64,000 bases of DNA from Granulosicoccus sp045110515 (GCA_045110515.1 JBGCGD010000061.1:34248-98247), one strand, 5' to 3'. Positions 17,509-27,556 are shown, numbered from the stretch's first letter. Program-made: numbers and translations. The notes: generated by a model from the sequence alone, not told the origin.

Positions 17509-20500
17509 TGAAAAAAATAGTCAAATGGTTGGGAATCGTATTACTCACGCTCCTATTACTACTGCTGATTATTGTGGGCGCTGTGTACTTCCTGGCTGGC
17601 ACAGACAAAGGCTTCTCACTCACCAGCAGTGAACTCAATAAGCGAGTTCCAGGCTTAGTGCTAACCGGTGCCGAAGGCAACCTTGTAAGCGGTATCAAAG
17701 CAGACGACATCAAATTCGAAAACGATTCCATAAAGGTCGATGCCACAGGGGTTAAAACTGCATGGAGCCTGTCGTGTTTAAAAGACAAAGTGTTCTGCTT
17801 GGACAGAGTCGTTATCGACAACGTGGATGTGCAAGCATTCGCAAGCGACAAGCCTCCACAGCAAAGCACAGCCCGGGTAGAACTTCCTGAAATAGCGTTG
17901 CCAGTGGGTGCAAACATCAGCGAGGTACTCATTAAACGTCTAAGTATTCAACTGCCCGGTGATGCCCCACCGCATGTCGTCCATGATATTCAGCTCTCCG
18001 CTCAAGCTAATGACAATATCATTGATATCAGCACGCTATCTGCACGATACGATACCTATTCAGCCGACGTATCGGGCAACCTTACACTCACCGGCGATTA
18101 CCCACTGGACTTGGATATTGCTCTGACAGCGGAAGACATTCTGCCCAACGATCTTGCCGAGGGCGATGGAGCACAAAGCGCTTTCGGGTCTATTACGTTA
18201 AACCAATCTCTGAAAAATCTAGCCATTGGCGTTGACATCCAGGGAAGTATTTCCGCCGCGCTGACGGGGTCTGTAAAGCCATTAGAGCCTAACATTCCCC
18301 TCAACCTCAAACTGAGCAGCCCCTCCATAGGCTGGCCTCTCATCTCGCAATCTATGGTGTCGGCGAGTAATACGGCGCTGAGCATTGATGGATCGCTAGA
18401 TGACTACAACATTACGTTTTTAACCCAAATTCAAGGCGAGCAAATTCCAGCCACCACCTTGCAACTCAGCGCCATTGCTAATACTGAACGTGCCACACTG
18501 CCTGCCGTTAGCGTCGACACGCTAGGTGGTTCAGCTCTAGGCAAGGCAAACGTCTCCTGGAGCAACGGGTTGAACTGGGATACCGATTGGACCATTGAAA
18601 ATATTAAACCAGAAGGTTTTCGGCCAGATTTAAAGGGCATGCTCGATGGAAATATCCAGGCCAGCGGTTCAGTCGTTGACGGCAATTGGTCTCTTGATCT
18701 TCCAAAAGCTGCCATCGATGGCCAACTGCAAGGCTACCCATTCGATTTGGATATCCAACTTGCTAAGACATTAGACAACGTTTGGAAAATTGAACGCGCC
18801 GTTTTAAATAATGGCAAAAATAACATCAAGGCATCTGGAGCGGTGCGTGATCGTTGGGATATCGTCGCCACGGCGCGATTGCCAGAATTAAAAAAATTAC
18901 TACCGGGCCTGCGTGGGAGTATCAACGCCGACGTCACTATGAAAGGCGTATTAGAAAAGCCTGACGTGGACCTTGTGGCTAGCACGGCTGGTTTGGCTTT
19001 CAATGACATCGATATAAACGGGCTTAGCCTGAAAGCAGACATCAAAGAGTTGTTAGGTAAAGACAGCTCGGTCACGTTAGCGCTGGGAACTGTTGTTGTC
19101 GGTGAAAGCACCATCCGAAACGGGCGCTTCAATTTTCAAGGGCAACGTAGCGAGCACTCCTTGGCATTGTTTGCTGATGGCCCACAGGCAACCGCAATAG
19201 ATCTCAACGCCTCTGGGTCATTGAATCGAACCATGGACTGGGCAGGCAGTCTTGACGCTGTGACGTTGGATATCCCCGCTCATATTATTAAGCTGGATAA
19301 GCCCACGAGTTTGTCATGGAACAACTCTTTAAAAAAATTCGCTGTAGATGCACATTGTTGGGTAACAGAAGGCAGTAGAGTCTGCCTAGAAAACGAAGTA
19401 CTAGCCGAACCCTCCGGCAATGCGGTTGTGTCTTTAGACCAGTACGCGTTAAATCGACTCGACCCCTTTCTACCTGCTCAAACCAATCTGACAGGGCAAC
19501 TGTCACTCGATTCGAACATCAAATGGGGGTCTGATCAACCGGGTGGATTTTCAACTGTACTAACTGCGGCAATAAAACAAGGCGGTGCCAAAGTTGTCGA
19601 TGCGAATGACAACATCGTTGAATTCACTTATGACAAATTAGACTTGACGACTCAGGTGAATCCTAACGAAGTCAATGCCACTATAGGCCTAGACTCGAAG
19701 AACCTCGGCAATGCGAAAGTTGCTTTTACGCTTGACCCGGCTCAAGCGCAAAAACCTATCGACGGATCGATAGATTTACAAGGTTTTGATATTGGAATAG
19801 TGCAAGCGCTACTCCCTGACTTAGACGAAGTAAAGGGTAAATTGAATATTGAAGGCGTATTGTCTGGCAGCCTGACTGACCCACGCTTTGATGGAGAGAT
19901 CATTGTCGACGAACCCGTCATTCGCGCGGAAATATTGCCGTTGCCCATCACCGGCGGCAACATAACAACCACCGTCAAAGGACGCAGGGCGTTTATCGAT
20001 GGGGGCCTCAATAGCGATGACGGAAAGATCATCATCGAAGGCTCAGCCAATTGGCGAGAGCTTGATGCATGGTCGGCACAAATAAGGCTGGATGGAGATG
20101 CGTTGAATATCCAAAGCGATCCCATTCAGGAATCGGAGGTTAATCACACCATAAAAATTGATGTTACGCCCCGCAATATAAACATTGGCGGCACCATCGA
20201 TATTCCGATGGCTGTTATTGACGTCGGTGAACTGCCTCAGGGAGCTGCCACTGTCTCCACCGATATTGTCATCATAGAAGACATAGAAGAAGAGACAGCG
20301 AGTAAGGAGGCCGAAAACAGTACTAGCGGTGGAATTCCACTACGGGTTGATTTAGATATTTCTCTTGGCGACGACGTCGGTTTATCTGCCTACGGATTAA
20401 CGGCAAATTTGACCGGGGACATCAGCGTTTTACAAAGAAGCCCTAACCCTCCGCAATTAGGCGGTGAAATTGAAGTCGTCGATGGCATATACAAACAATA

Positions 20501-21047
20501 CGGTCAGAACCTTGAGGCAACGGGACAAATACTCTTTGTAGGGCCTATCAATCAAACGCGGCTTGCGATAGATGCTGTTCGGACCATCGACGAAGCCGTT
20601 GAACGAAAAGCGGGAATTCGTATCGAGGGCACCGTTGCACATCCTGAAACCTCTTTGTTCACTGAACCTGCTGATAAACAACAAGATGCCATATTGTCTT
20701 ATATTGTTCTAGGCCGTGATTTAAACGATACCAACGATCAAGAAGCAAACTTACTAGCCTCAGCTGCATTAGCACTGACTGTTCGAGGCGGTCGCAGCGT
20801 TGCGGGCGGCATTGCCAGCGCCCTTGGAGTTCAAGACTTCGCATTGGAAACACGCGGCCGAGGTGATGATACAGAGCTCGTCGTCAGTGGGCGACTGAAT
20901 GATCGTTTACTGCTTCGCTACGGGCGAAGTGTTTTCCAACCGGAGAGCACGCTGTATCTACGCTACGATTTAACGAAAAAGCTCTATTTGGAGGCCGCTC
21001 AGAATGCAGAGCGAGCAGTTGATATCTTCTATACATTTTCTTTCTAA
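17508..21047 (+). CDS. tamB: Translocation and assembly module protein TamB
   Basis: 1179 residues. One N-terminal membrane anchor (about 5-30: KWLGIVLLTLLLLLLIIVGA) is followed by a very long beta-helical, taco-like periplasmic domain of repeating short strands. The C-terminal DUF490 region (about 850-1179) has LGGEIEVVDGIYKQYGQNL and the RYDLTKKLYLEAAQN terminus that contacts TamA, ending in aromatic YTFSF. TamB spans the periplasm and is implicated in phospholipid transport to the outer membrane. It is the second gene of the tamAB pair. Confidence 0.94.
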   Translation: MKKIVKWLGIVLLTLLLLLLIIVGAVYFLAGTDKGFSLTSSELNKRVPGLVLTGAEGNLVSGIKADDIKFENDSIKVDATGVKTAWSLSCLKDKVFCLDRVVIDNVDVQAFASDKPPQQSTARVELPEIALPVGANISEVLIKRLSIQLPGDAPPHVVHDIQLSAQANDNIIDISTLSARYDTYSADVSGNLTLTGDYPLDLDIALTAEDILPNDLAEGDGAQSAFGSITLNQSLKNLAIGVDIQGSISAALTGSVKPLEPNIPLNLKLSSPSIGWPLISQSMVSASNTALSIDGSLDDYNITFLTQIQGEQIPATTLQLSAIANTERATLPAVSVDTLGGSALGKANVSWSNGLNWDTDWTIENIKPEGFRPDLKGMLDGNIQASGSVVDGNWSLDLPKAAIDGQLQGYPFDLDIQLAKTLDNVWKIERAVLNNGKNNIKASGAVRDRWDIVATARLPELKKLLPGLRGSINADVTMKGVLEKPDVDLVASTAGLAFNDIDINGLSLKADIKELLGKDSSVTLALGTVVVGESTIRNGRFNFQGQRSEHSLALFADGPQATAIDLNASGSLNRTMDWAGSLDAVTLDIPAHIIKLDKPTSLSWNNSLKKFAVDAHCWVTEGSRVCLENEVLAEPSGNAVVSLDQYALNRLDPFLPAQTNLTGQLSLDSNIKWGSDQPGGFSTVLTAAIKQGGAKVVDANDNIVEFTYDKLDLTTQVNPNEVNATIGLDSKNLGNAKVAFTLDPAQAQKPIDGSIDLQGFDIGIVQALLPDLDEVKGKLNIEGVLSGSLTDPRFDGEIIVDEPVIRAEILPLPITGGNITTTVKGRRAFIDGGLNSDDGKIIIEGSANWRELDAWSAQIRLDGDALNIQSDPIQESEVNHTIKIDVTPRNINIGGTIDIPMAVIDVGELPQGAATVSTDIVIIEDIEEETASKEAENSTSGGIPLRVDLDISLGDDVGLSAYGLTANLTGDISVLQRSPNPPQLGGEIEVVDGIYKQYGQNLEATGQILFVGPINQTRLAIDAVRTIDEAVERKAGIRIEGTVAHPETSLFTEPADKQQDAILSYIVLGRDLNDTNDQEANLLASAALALTVRGGRSVAGGIASALGVQDFALETRGRGDDTELVVSGRLNDRLLLRYGRSVFQPESTLYLRYDLTKKLYLEAAQNAERAVDIFYTFSF

Positions 21048-21053
21048 AACTTC

Positions 21054-22214
21054 ATGCCTGACGTAGAAAAACATCAATATATCGATTCCGCTGAAGCGCT
21101 AACAACGCTTTGCAAGGAGTTGCGCAAGCGGCCGTACATCGCAATAGACACAGAATTTTTGCGCGAAAGAACCTACCGCCCCGAGCTCTGCCTTGTACAA
21201 GTCAAACATGAGGAATTACTCGCATGTATCGATGCGATTGCCATCGATGATCTAAGTCCCTTCTCTGATCTTTTGTTAGATGAATCGGTCGTTAAAGTCT
21301 TTCACGCAGCCTCCCAGGACTTAGAGATTTTTTACCTGCTCGCGAAAAAAGTGCCGACACCTTTGTTTGATACGCAAATTGCCGCACCGCTTCTGGGCTA
21401 TAACGAGCAAATTGGTTATGGAAACCTGGTGAATGAGTATTTGGGTATTGGGCTTTCGAAAGCCCATACTCGAGCTGACTGGACCCGACGTCCTTTACCA
21501 GAGCAACAAGTTCAATACGCCCTGGACGATGTAATTCATCTTGAGTCTCTATACCTTGGCATGCACGCGCAATTAGCAGAACAAAACCGAATTGATTGGC
21601 TAGCACCGGAATTCGCAGAGTTAGCCAAGGTTGAAAAATACGATCAGCCCGCTGGCGAGCGATGGAAGAAGATACGCAACATTCAGCGGTACAAAGGGCC
21701 TGCACTCTCGATTATTCAGCAGTTGGCGCGCTGGCGAGAAGTCAAGGCCAGAGAAATCAATCAGCCTAGAAACTGGCTGCTGAAAGACGATGTCATTGTC
21801 TCACTGGCTCAACAGCGACCCGATTCGCTAAAAAACCTCACCCACATACGTGGTCTAGAGAGAAAAACCCGCGAGAAATTTGGGGCCGAAATTCTCGATA
21901 CCATAGAAAAAGCGTCTGAAATACCCCCTGACCCGGTGCCTGCTATAACGAAGAAACAGAAGCTCACCGCGGCAAATCTGGCAAAACTGCAGTTGCTTAA
22001 TGCCTGGGTCCACCAACGAGCCGCTGAACTGGAAATTGCACCATCGCTACTCGCTCCGCAAAAACTGCTGGAAAAAATGGTTATGGGCGATGGAGTTAGC
22101 GCACTACAGGGATGGCGTGAACCGTTAATTGGAAACGATTTGCAGTCACTGCTCGAAGGTCGGGCGTACTTACTCGCAGCCGAGAACGGGCTTACACTGG
22201 CTAACTTGAAATAA
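21054..22214 (+). CDS. rnd: Ribonuclease D
   Basis: 386 residues. The DEDDy 3'-5' exonuclease domain starts with YIAIDTEFLRERTYRP (Asp and Glu of motif I), continues with VFHAASQDLEIFY (motif II) and ends with QYALDDVIHLESLY (motif III, Tyr and Asp). An HRDC domain follows around 205-290 (LARWREVKAREINQPRNWLL), then a second HRDC-like region. RNase D trims tRNA and other stable RNA 3' ends. It starts six bases after tamB, so it may share that transcript. Confidence 0.94.
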   Translation: MPDVEKHQYIDSAEALTTLCKELRKRPYIAIDTEFLRERTYRPELCLVQVKHEELLACIDAIAIDDLSPFSDLLLDESVVKVFHAASQDLEIFYLLAKKVPTPLFDTQIAAPLLGYNEQIGYGNLVNEYLGIGLSKAHTRADWTRRPLPEQQVQYALDDVIHLESLYLGMHAQLAEQNRIDWLAPEFAELAKVEKYDQPAGERWKKIRNIQRYKGPALSIIQQLARWREVKAREINQPRNWLLKDDVIVSLAQQRPDSLKNLTHIRGLERKTREKFGAEILDTIEKASEIPPDPVPAITKKQKLTAANLAKLQLLNAWVHQRAAELEIAPSLLAPQKLLEKMVMGDGVSALQGWREPLIGNDLQSLLEGRAYLLAAENGLTLANLK

Positions 22215-22308
22215 TCCGTTTTTCATCGCGGGCCGGGATATACGCAGCCCGGTTGCTGGTGTACCCTTGTGGGTCCTTTAGTTTGTCTTATCGCATGGGT
22301 TTCACCAA

Positions 22309-23391
22309 ATGAGTAACAGTTCTACCGCGGCGGTACTCAACCGTCCGCTGTCCAACACCAACATTCTGGACGAAAAAACGTTAATTGCCCCCAACGAATT
22401 AAGACAACGATATCCACGCTCGGAAAATTGCAGCCAGACCGTTGAAACCGGTCGCGCAAACGTAGAGGCAATTCTTGATGGCCGTGACAAACGACTTCTC
22501 GCCGTGGTCGGCCCTTGCTCTATCCATGACGTAGATACAGCTAAAGACTACGCTCAAAAGCTCATGGCTTTGCGCGAACGCGTATCAGACCGAATTGAGC
22601 TCGTCATGCGAGTTTACTTTGAAAAGCCAAGAACCACTGTCGGCTGGAAAGGCTTAATCAACGATCCGCACCTCGATGACTCCTTCGATATAGAAACAGG
22701 TTTGTCACGTGCACGAGAATTACTCGTGTGGCTTGCTGAACTCGGCATTCCAACCGGTACGGAAGCCCTAGATCCGATCAGCCCGCAGTACCTGTCAGAT
22801 TTATTCACTTGGTCGGCAATTGGCGCACGAACAACTGAATCTCAAACACATCGCGAAATGTCCAGCGGACTGTCCACTGCAGTGGGATTCAAGAACGGCA
22901 CAGACGGCAGTTTAGATGTGGCAATCAATGCAATGCAATCCGCGGCCAATCCACATAGCTTTCTAGGAATAGATTCCGATGGCAAGGCAACGGTACTCAA
23001 GACCCGAGGTAATGCTTATGGTCATGTGATTCTGCGGGGTGGCAATCAGGGGCCGAACTACGACTCCGTCAACGTATCTATTGTTGAAGCTGCATTGGAA
23101 AAGGCAAATCTACAACAACGCATCATGATTGATTGCTCGCACGCCAACGCTAACAAAGACCATGAACGTCAGGCATTGGTTGCGTTAAATGTTGCAGAAC
23201 AACTGGCAGCTGGCAGCGAATCAATCATTGGCATCATGCTGGAGTCGCATCTCAATGCTGGCAATCAAAGTCTGAAAGATCCGAAAGATTTAGCCTACGG
23301 TGTCTCGATCACAGATGCATGCATCGACTGGAGCACGACTGAAGAGTTGATGCTTAAACTGCACGATACGCTTGAATCCAGACTTGCGTAG
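22309..23391 (+). CDS. 3-deoxy-7-phosphoheptulonate synthase, class I (AroF/AroG type)
   Basis: 360 residues. The enzyme condenses phosphoenolpyruvate and erythrose-4-phosphate, the first step of the shikimate pathway. Visible family motifs are LLAVVGPCSIHD (metal-binding Cys), MRVYFEKPRTTVGWKG (PEP-binding Arg and Lys), GARTTESQTHREM, LRGGNQGPNY and MIDCSHANANKDHERQ with a metal-ligand His. Sequence alone does not tell me which aromatic amino acid inhibits it, so I give no isoenzyme symbol. It is preceded by a 94-base gap and followed by cmoA after 23 bases. Confidence 0.94.
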   Translation: MSNSSTAAVLNRPLSNTNILDEKTLIAPNELRQRYPRSENCSQTVETGRANVEAILDGRDKRLLAVVGPCSIHDVDTAKDYAQKLMALRERVSDRIELVMRVYFEKPRTTVGWKGLINDPHLDDSFDIETGLSRARELLVWLAELGIPTGTEALDPISPQYLSDLFTWSAIGARTTESQTHREMSSGLSTAVGFKNGTDGSLDVAINAMQSAANPHSFLGIDSDGKATVLKTRGNAYGHVILRGGNQGPNYDSVNVSIVEAALEKANLQQRIMIDCSHANANKDHERQALVALNVAEQLAAGSESIIGIMLESHLNAGNQSLKDPKDLAYGVSITDACIDWSTTEELMLKLHDTLESRLA

Positions 23392-23414
23392 GCGCTCTTT
23401 ATTGCTCTTAGAAA

Positions 23415-24182
23415 ATGGCAAATAGAGACTCACTCTTCTCTCACCCCTTGGGGGATATTGAAGGTTTTCGTTTCAATCAGGCAGTGGTCGATGTTTTTCC
23501 TGACATGCTCAGGCGGTCAGTGCCTGGTTACGAATCAATCATCACGCAATCAGCCCTGTTAGCGAGTCGTTACGTACAAGCTAACACCCGGCTGTACGAC
23601 TTGGGCTCCTCGCTTGGCGCGACAGCCATTGCTATGCGAGATGCACTTGCTCAAAGTAGCCCCGAGGCTGTTACAGGGTGTGAGATACACGGCATCGATA
23701 ATGCTGCTGCCATGATCGCCGCAAGCCGCTCATTAATCGAGACCAGTGCCAGCACTATCCCGTCCGGGCGATGCGTGCCCATTCACTTGCACGAAGCAGA
23801 TCTTGAAACTCACCCACTGTCCAAAGCATCGGTGGTTGCAATGAACTTCACGTTGCAGTTTGTGCGTCCCGAAGCTCGTCAAGCATTGATGGCCAAAATT
23901 GCGTCTGCACTCAAACCTGGTGGCGTACTGATCCTAAGCGAAAAGGTACGATTCGACGATACCGTGCTCAATGAAATGCACATCGAGATGTATCACGCGT
24001 TCAAAAAGCAAAACGGGTATTCTGATCTTGAGATCAGTCAAAAGAGAACAGCACTTGAAAATGTGCTAGTACCCGACACTCTCGATGAACACCGCGATCG
24101 ATTGTTAGACTCAGGGTTCAGTCATTGCACAGTTTGGTTTCAGTGCTTTAATTTTGCTTCACTGATAGCGATAAAGGCGTAA
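23415..24182 (+). CDS. cmoA: Carboxy-S-adenosyl-L-methionine synthase CmoA
   Basis: 255 residues. CmoA makes carboxy-SAM from SAM and prephenate, the donor for wobble uridine modification. The N-terminal pattern DSLFSHPLGDIEGFRFNQ, the SAM-binding loop LYDLGSSLGATAIAMR and the VAMNFTLQFV region match the family. It is followed by cmoB, its pathway partner, after 79 bases. It lies just after the DAHP synthase gene, whose pathway supplies prephenate; that link may be coincidence. Confidence 0.95.
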   Translation: MANRDSLFSHPLGDIEGFRFNQAVVDVFPDMLRRSVPGYESIITQSALLASRYVQANTRLYDLGSSLGATAIAMRDALAQSSPEAVTGCEIHGIDNAAAMIAASRSLIETSASTIPSGRCVPIHLHEADLETHPLSKASVVAMNFTLQFVRPEARQALMAKIASALKPGGVLILSEKVRFDDTVLNEMHIEMYHAFKKQNGYSDLEISQKRTALENVLVPDTLDEHRDRLLDSGFSHCTVWFQCFNFASLIAIKA

Positions 24183-24261
24183 GTTCTACTCTTTAACATT
24201 GCTCGTCTAAAATCCAACGCCATCCCTACGCCTGTTTATCCATGCCGCCTCGGATTTCCAC

Positions 24262-25245
24262 TTGTCACAATTAGTCTTCGATACAGTTAAGCTCAATGAC
24301 GAGCTCGCCCTTACGGCCTTAGCACCGTGGGCAGCGGAGCTTGGCGACGCTGTGATCAATCAGGGGCATGCTCTGAAACATGGCCATTTACCGCGTTGGG
24401 AAGCTGCCGTTGATTCGCTTCCAAAAGTTGCTGAGTCCTCGCTAAGTATTCAACGTGGTGTTGTAACTCTTAATGGGAATTTCGCGCCAGAGGATGAAAC
24501 CAAACTAAAGGACTCGTTGGAAGGCTTGATCCCTTGGCGAAAAGGACCGTTTCAATTTGGCCCGGTCTCAATTGACACGGAGTGGCGATCTGATTGGAAA
24601 TGGGACCGGCTTGAACCGCATATTTCACCATTACATGGAAAGTTAGTTCTCGATGTCGGTTGTGGGAGTGGGTACCATTTGTGGCGGATGCGTCAGGCTG
24701 GCGCCAAGCAGGTTTTGGGGGTAGACCCTAGCCTGCATTTTCTAAAACAGTTTGAAGCGACTCAACTGTATGCCCAAGATGCTGCTGTGCAGTTTCTACC
24801 TCTGCCAATGGAAGCGCTGCCACCCAATATGGGCGTCTTCGATACGGCGTTCTCAATGGGGGTGTTGTATCACCGTCGACAACCTCTAGACCACCTGAAA
24901 GAATTACAGGCAAGCCTGTCAGTCGGAGGCGAACTGATCTTAGAGACTTTGATTATTCCCGGTGATGACTCTGAATCGTTGGAATTGAATTCGCGCTATG
25001 CAAATATGAGAAACATCTACGAGCTCCCTACCCGTCTTCGGCTTGAAGAATGGGTACTGGCATCAGGGTTTTGTGACATTCGCACGGTGTCGGTATGTGA
25101 AACCAGCCTTGATGAACAACGCTCGACTCATTGGATGCCTAATCACTCTCTGGTGAATGCACTCGACCCTTCTGATCAACATTTGACCATCGAAGGGCAC
25201 ACAAGACCCCTCAGAGCCATCGTCATCGCTAGATGGAACGGCTAG
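24262..25245 (+). CDS. cmoB: tRNA U34 carboxymethyltransferase CmoB
   Basis: 327 residues using a TTG start at 24262; no in-frame ATG is available near the N-terminus and an upstream ATG at 24242 is out of frame. The N-terminal helical domain (to about 100) and PFQFGPVSIDTEWRSDWKWDR precede a Rossmann methyltransferase domain with VLDVGCGSGYHLWRM and DTAFSMGVLYHRRQP. CmoB transfers a carboxymethyl group from carboxy-SAM to 5-hydroxyuridine at tRNA position 34, giving cmo5U. It pairs with cmoA just upstream. Confidence 0.93.
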   Translation: MSQLVFDTVKLNDELALTALAPWAAELGDAVINQGHALKHGHLPRWEAAVDSLPKVAESSLSIQRGVVTLNGNFAPEDETKLKDSLEGLIPWRKGPFQFGPVSIDTEWRSDWKWDRLEPHISPLHGKLVLDVGCGSGYHLWRMRQAGAKQVLGVDPSLHFLKQFEATQLYAQDAAVQFLPLPMEALPPNMGVFDTAFSMGVLYHRRQPLDHLKELQASLSVGGELILETLIIPGDDSESLELNSRYANMRNIYELPTRLRLEEWVLASGFCDIRTVSVCETSLDEQRSTHWMPNHSLVNALDPSDQHLTIEGHTRPLRAIVIARWNG

Positions 25246-25523
25246 TCAGACGAAAGTCATGCGGAGAACGTCGCAGTAGCAACATTATTTAAAACGAAAT
25301 TATTTTTGTAATGTTCTGACGTAAGGCTTTTCCTCGGCTAGTAGGCTTTTTGATTATCATTATTTTTCAATTGCTTACCTTTCTTTGGTGAAATTATTCC
25401 CAAATATCACCTCATCAATTAAAATTCTAAACGCCATTTAGTAATAATTTTCATAGGATTTTGATCAGCACTACCTAACCATCTGGTTATACTGCGCGCA
25501 TCGAGTTGTTACACCGGTATTAC
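25246..25523 (+). promoter_or_regulatory. AT-rich intergenic region with a possible promoter
   Basis: 278 bases after cmoB, strikingly richer in A and T than its neighbours. A TATACT at 25488-25493 could be a -10 element, with start of transcription near 25500; I see no convincing -35 at the right distance. If the element is used, the TTG at 25506 would be almost at the transcript end, favouring the ATG at 25524 as start of the next gene. Confidence 0.3.
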
Positions 25524-26504
25524 ATGCGCATTGCCCAGGCATCGAGTCGCCCCGCAGAAGTCGCTCTTCAAGCGTCTACAGACCCCTTATTAACAGCGGT
25601 TCAGTCAACGCTGGAGAACGGTGTCAGGCAGTCTATCGACGAAACTGACTACATCTTTTTTGACGGGTATTGGGTGAGATATTACCCCCCGGTTGAAGAA
25701 TCATTGGCGTCTCGCAAGTTGCTCATTGATCACCTGACTCGTCGGGCGTTCCACCATACTGAACCCGGCATCAACACCCCTGGTGAAAGACTCGACACCG
25801 CGCGAGCCCACTACGAAAACCAAACTGATCCAGCCATGAAGCGCGTCAACGCCGCCATGCTTGCAGGAGCACTGTTCAATCGCGCAACCGACATTTTCAC
25901 CGCCATTGTTGAATTGGAAGAGAATGGCGTTTGTATCAGCCGCTCCAATGAACTCATGAAGGCGTGCGGAGATTACTTTAAAGAAGCTTTGGAATTGGGC
26001 AAAGAAGTTAAACACTTCAGCGGCGAAGAAGGCATCGATGAACTCTGGGGAGAACCTTTCAGGGCGTTTACAGTTCCCATCACGAAATACTATGAGTCGC
26101 GCTTCATCAAAGTGGCTCAGGCGATGGCAAACATCGACAAGGTGTCAAAACACATGAAAGCCTTGTATTGCTCACGTCCCGAGTACAGCAATATTGCCTC
26201 GCTGCTCGACGAATACGCCTCTGCTGCCAAGCATGAGTGCGAAACCATGAAGTCCGATGTGTGTATTTTTGAAATTTGGCCACGATTTATTGCAGCGGGT
26301 GAAGCGCTAGGAGCTGCGAAACCAGACATGCAGCCGGACTGCTCTCGAGAATGCAGCTACGTCATGGACGAAGCCCAAAGCACACTGATTGCCGGACGAG
26401 ATCTGATTAACTGGGTTGCCCGTGCCAGAGTTCCCATGCCACGAAGTACAGAAAAATACTTTGCTCGCTGTGAAGCTCTAGGTGAACGACTGAAAGGCTG
26501 TTGA
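25524..26504 (+). CDS. Protein of unknown function upstream of mnmD
   Basis: 326 residues from the ATG at 25524. I do not recognise the family. It has no signal peptide or membrane segment and looks mainly alpha-helical. Notable features are a YIFFDGYWVRYYPP segment near residue 45, several Cys residues (for example VCIFEIWPRF and CSRECSYV) and a final RCEALGERLKGC. Its last bases overlap the TTG start of mnmD (TTGA), so the two are translationally coupled and may act together, but no function can be inferred from the sequence itself. Confidence 0.75.
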   Translation: MRIAQASSRPAEVALQASTDPLLTAVQSTLENGVRQSIDETDYIFFDGYWVRYYPPVEESLASRKLLIDHLTRRAFHHTEPGINTPGERLDTARAHYENQTDPAMKRVNAAMLAGALFNRATDIFTAIVELEENGVCISRSNELMKACGDYFKEALELGKEVKHFSGEEGIDELWGEPFRAFTVPITKYYESRFIKVAQAMANIDKVSKHMKALYCSRPEYSNIASLLDEYASAAKHECETMKSDVCIFEIWPRFIAAGEALGAAKPDMQPDCSRECSYVMDEAQSTLIAGRDLINWVARARVPMPRSTEKYFARCEALGERLKGC

Positions 26505-27205
26505 AGGTTGTCAAGACGGGCGATGGTTCGCCCACTTTATTCAGCGATAAATACTCGGAATCCTTTCATTCCACGTTTGGTGCTGAGACAGAATCCCGCT
26601 ATGTCTTCCTAAAATCTTCGGGAGTAACCGCTCGCCTGGAAGCAGGCACTCCGACGAAGGTTCTAGAGATAGGATTTGGCCTGGGGCTAAATACGCTACT
26701 GACTTGCGACACCGCCGCGCGGTATGGAACCTCACTCGAATATCACTCATTCGAGAACGATCCATCTGTTTGCGATCTTTTGCAACGAGTCGATTATTCA
26801 CCATTACTGGCGAACCCTGATTTGGCCACCAAAATGAAATCCCAACTAAAAGGCGCCGACACGCTCGGACGGTATCTGGAGACCGGATTTCCGCTAAGCC
26901 TCGCTTCGGATCAAAAAGTAATTTTGCATTGGGTAGACGCCGAGCTTAGCGAATTGCCGCCAACGCAATTTGATGCCATCTACCTGGATGCCTTTAGTCC
27001 CGACAACAACCCTGAATGCTGGACAGCCGAATTGTTTATTAAACTGCTCAACAGCCTGCGGCCAACTGGAAAATTGAGCACGTATTGCGCAAAAGGCGTT
27101 GTCAGGCGTTCGTTGCAATCTGTGGGCTTTGAGGTGGCGAAGATGCCGGGGCCTCCCGGGAAGCGCGAAATCGTCGTCGCTACCCGGCCTCACTACGCGG
27201 ATTGA
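26501..27205 (+). CDS. mnmD: Stand-alone tRNA (mnm5s2U34)-methyltransferase MnmD
   Basis: 234 residues, TTG start at 26501 overlapping the previous stop. The N-terminal DGSPTLFSDKYSESFHSTFGAETESR, the SAM loop VLEIGFGLGLNTLLT and the DAFSPDNNPECWTAELF motif define the MnmC methyltransferase domain (DUF752). The FAD oxidase domain that E. coli MnmC carries at its C-terminus is absent; the protein ends after the methyltransferase. It would methylate 5-aminomethyl-2-thiouridine at tRNA position 34. The oxidase step would need another protein. Confidence 0.88.
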   Translation: MKVVKTGDGSPTLFSDKYSESFHSTFGAETESRYVFLKSSGVTARLEAGTPTKVLEIGFGLGLNTLLTCDTAARYGTSLEYHSFENDPSVCDLLQRVDYSPLLANPDLATKMKSQLKGADTLGRYLETGFPLSLASDQKVILHWVDAELSELPPTQFDAIYLDAFSPDNNPECWTAELFIKLLNSLRPTGKLSTYCAKGVVRRSLQSVGFEVAKMPGPPGKREIVVATRPHYAD

Positions 27206-27556
27206 CTGCTAGACGTTGTTTGAACTTGGCGTGTAACGGTAATTTGTGATGCCAATGCGGCCGCATGCGTTCTATTTGGTAATTAATGCTCACGATCTTT
27301 ATGTCTCTTTCCCACTATAATTCGACGCGGTTTGGCGCAATTGCGGTCATTCTAGGCAAAAAACAGTGGACCAACTCCATGGCACAGTTTGAGCAAGTCC
27401 TCAAATCAGGAAAGTTGTACGATTTCGGACGTTACCAATCGAGGTTCTCGCACAGATATGAAGTCTGCCGCTCATAATCCCTCCTAAAATGCCGAAATCT
27501 AAGAGATTGGAACCCAGTTGTTTTAGCAACGACATTTTATTTATTCAGGACAACAA
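27206..27556. other. Gap between mnmD and ugd
   Basis: 351 bases. It should hold the ugd promoter. An open frame of 63 codons (27286-27477, plus strand) is present; its last part resembles a short basic peptide but matches nothing I know, so I do not call it a gene. I see no tRNA or strong terminator. A possible ribosome-binding site TCAGGA lies about nine bases before the ugd ATG. Confidence 0.4.
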
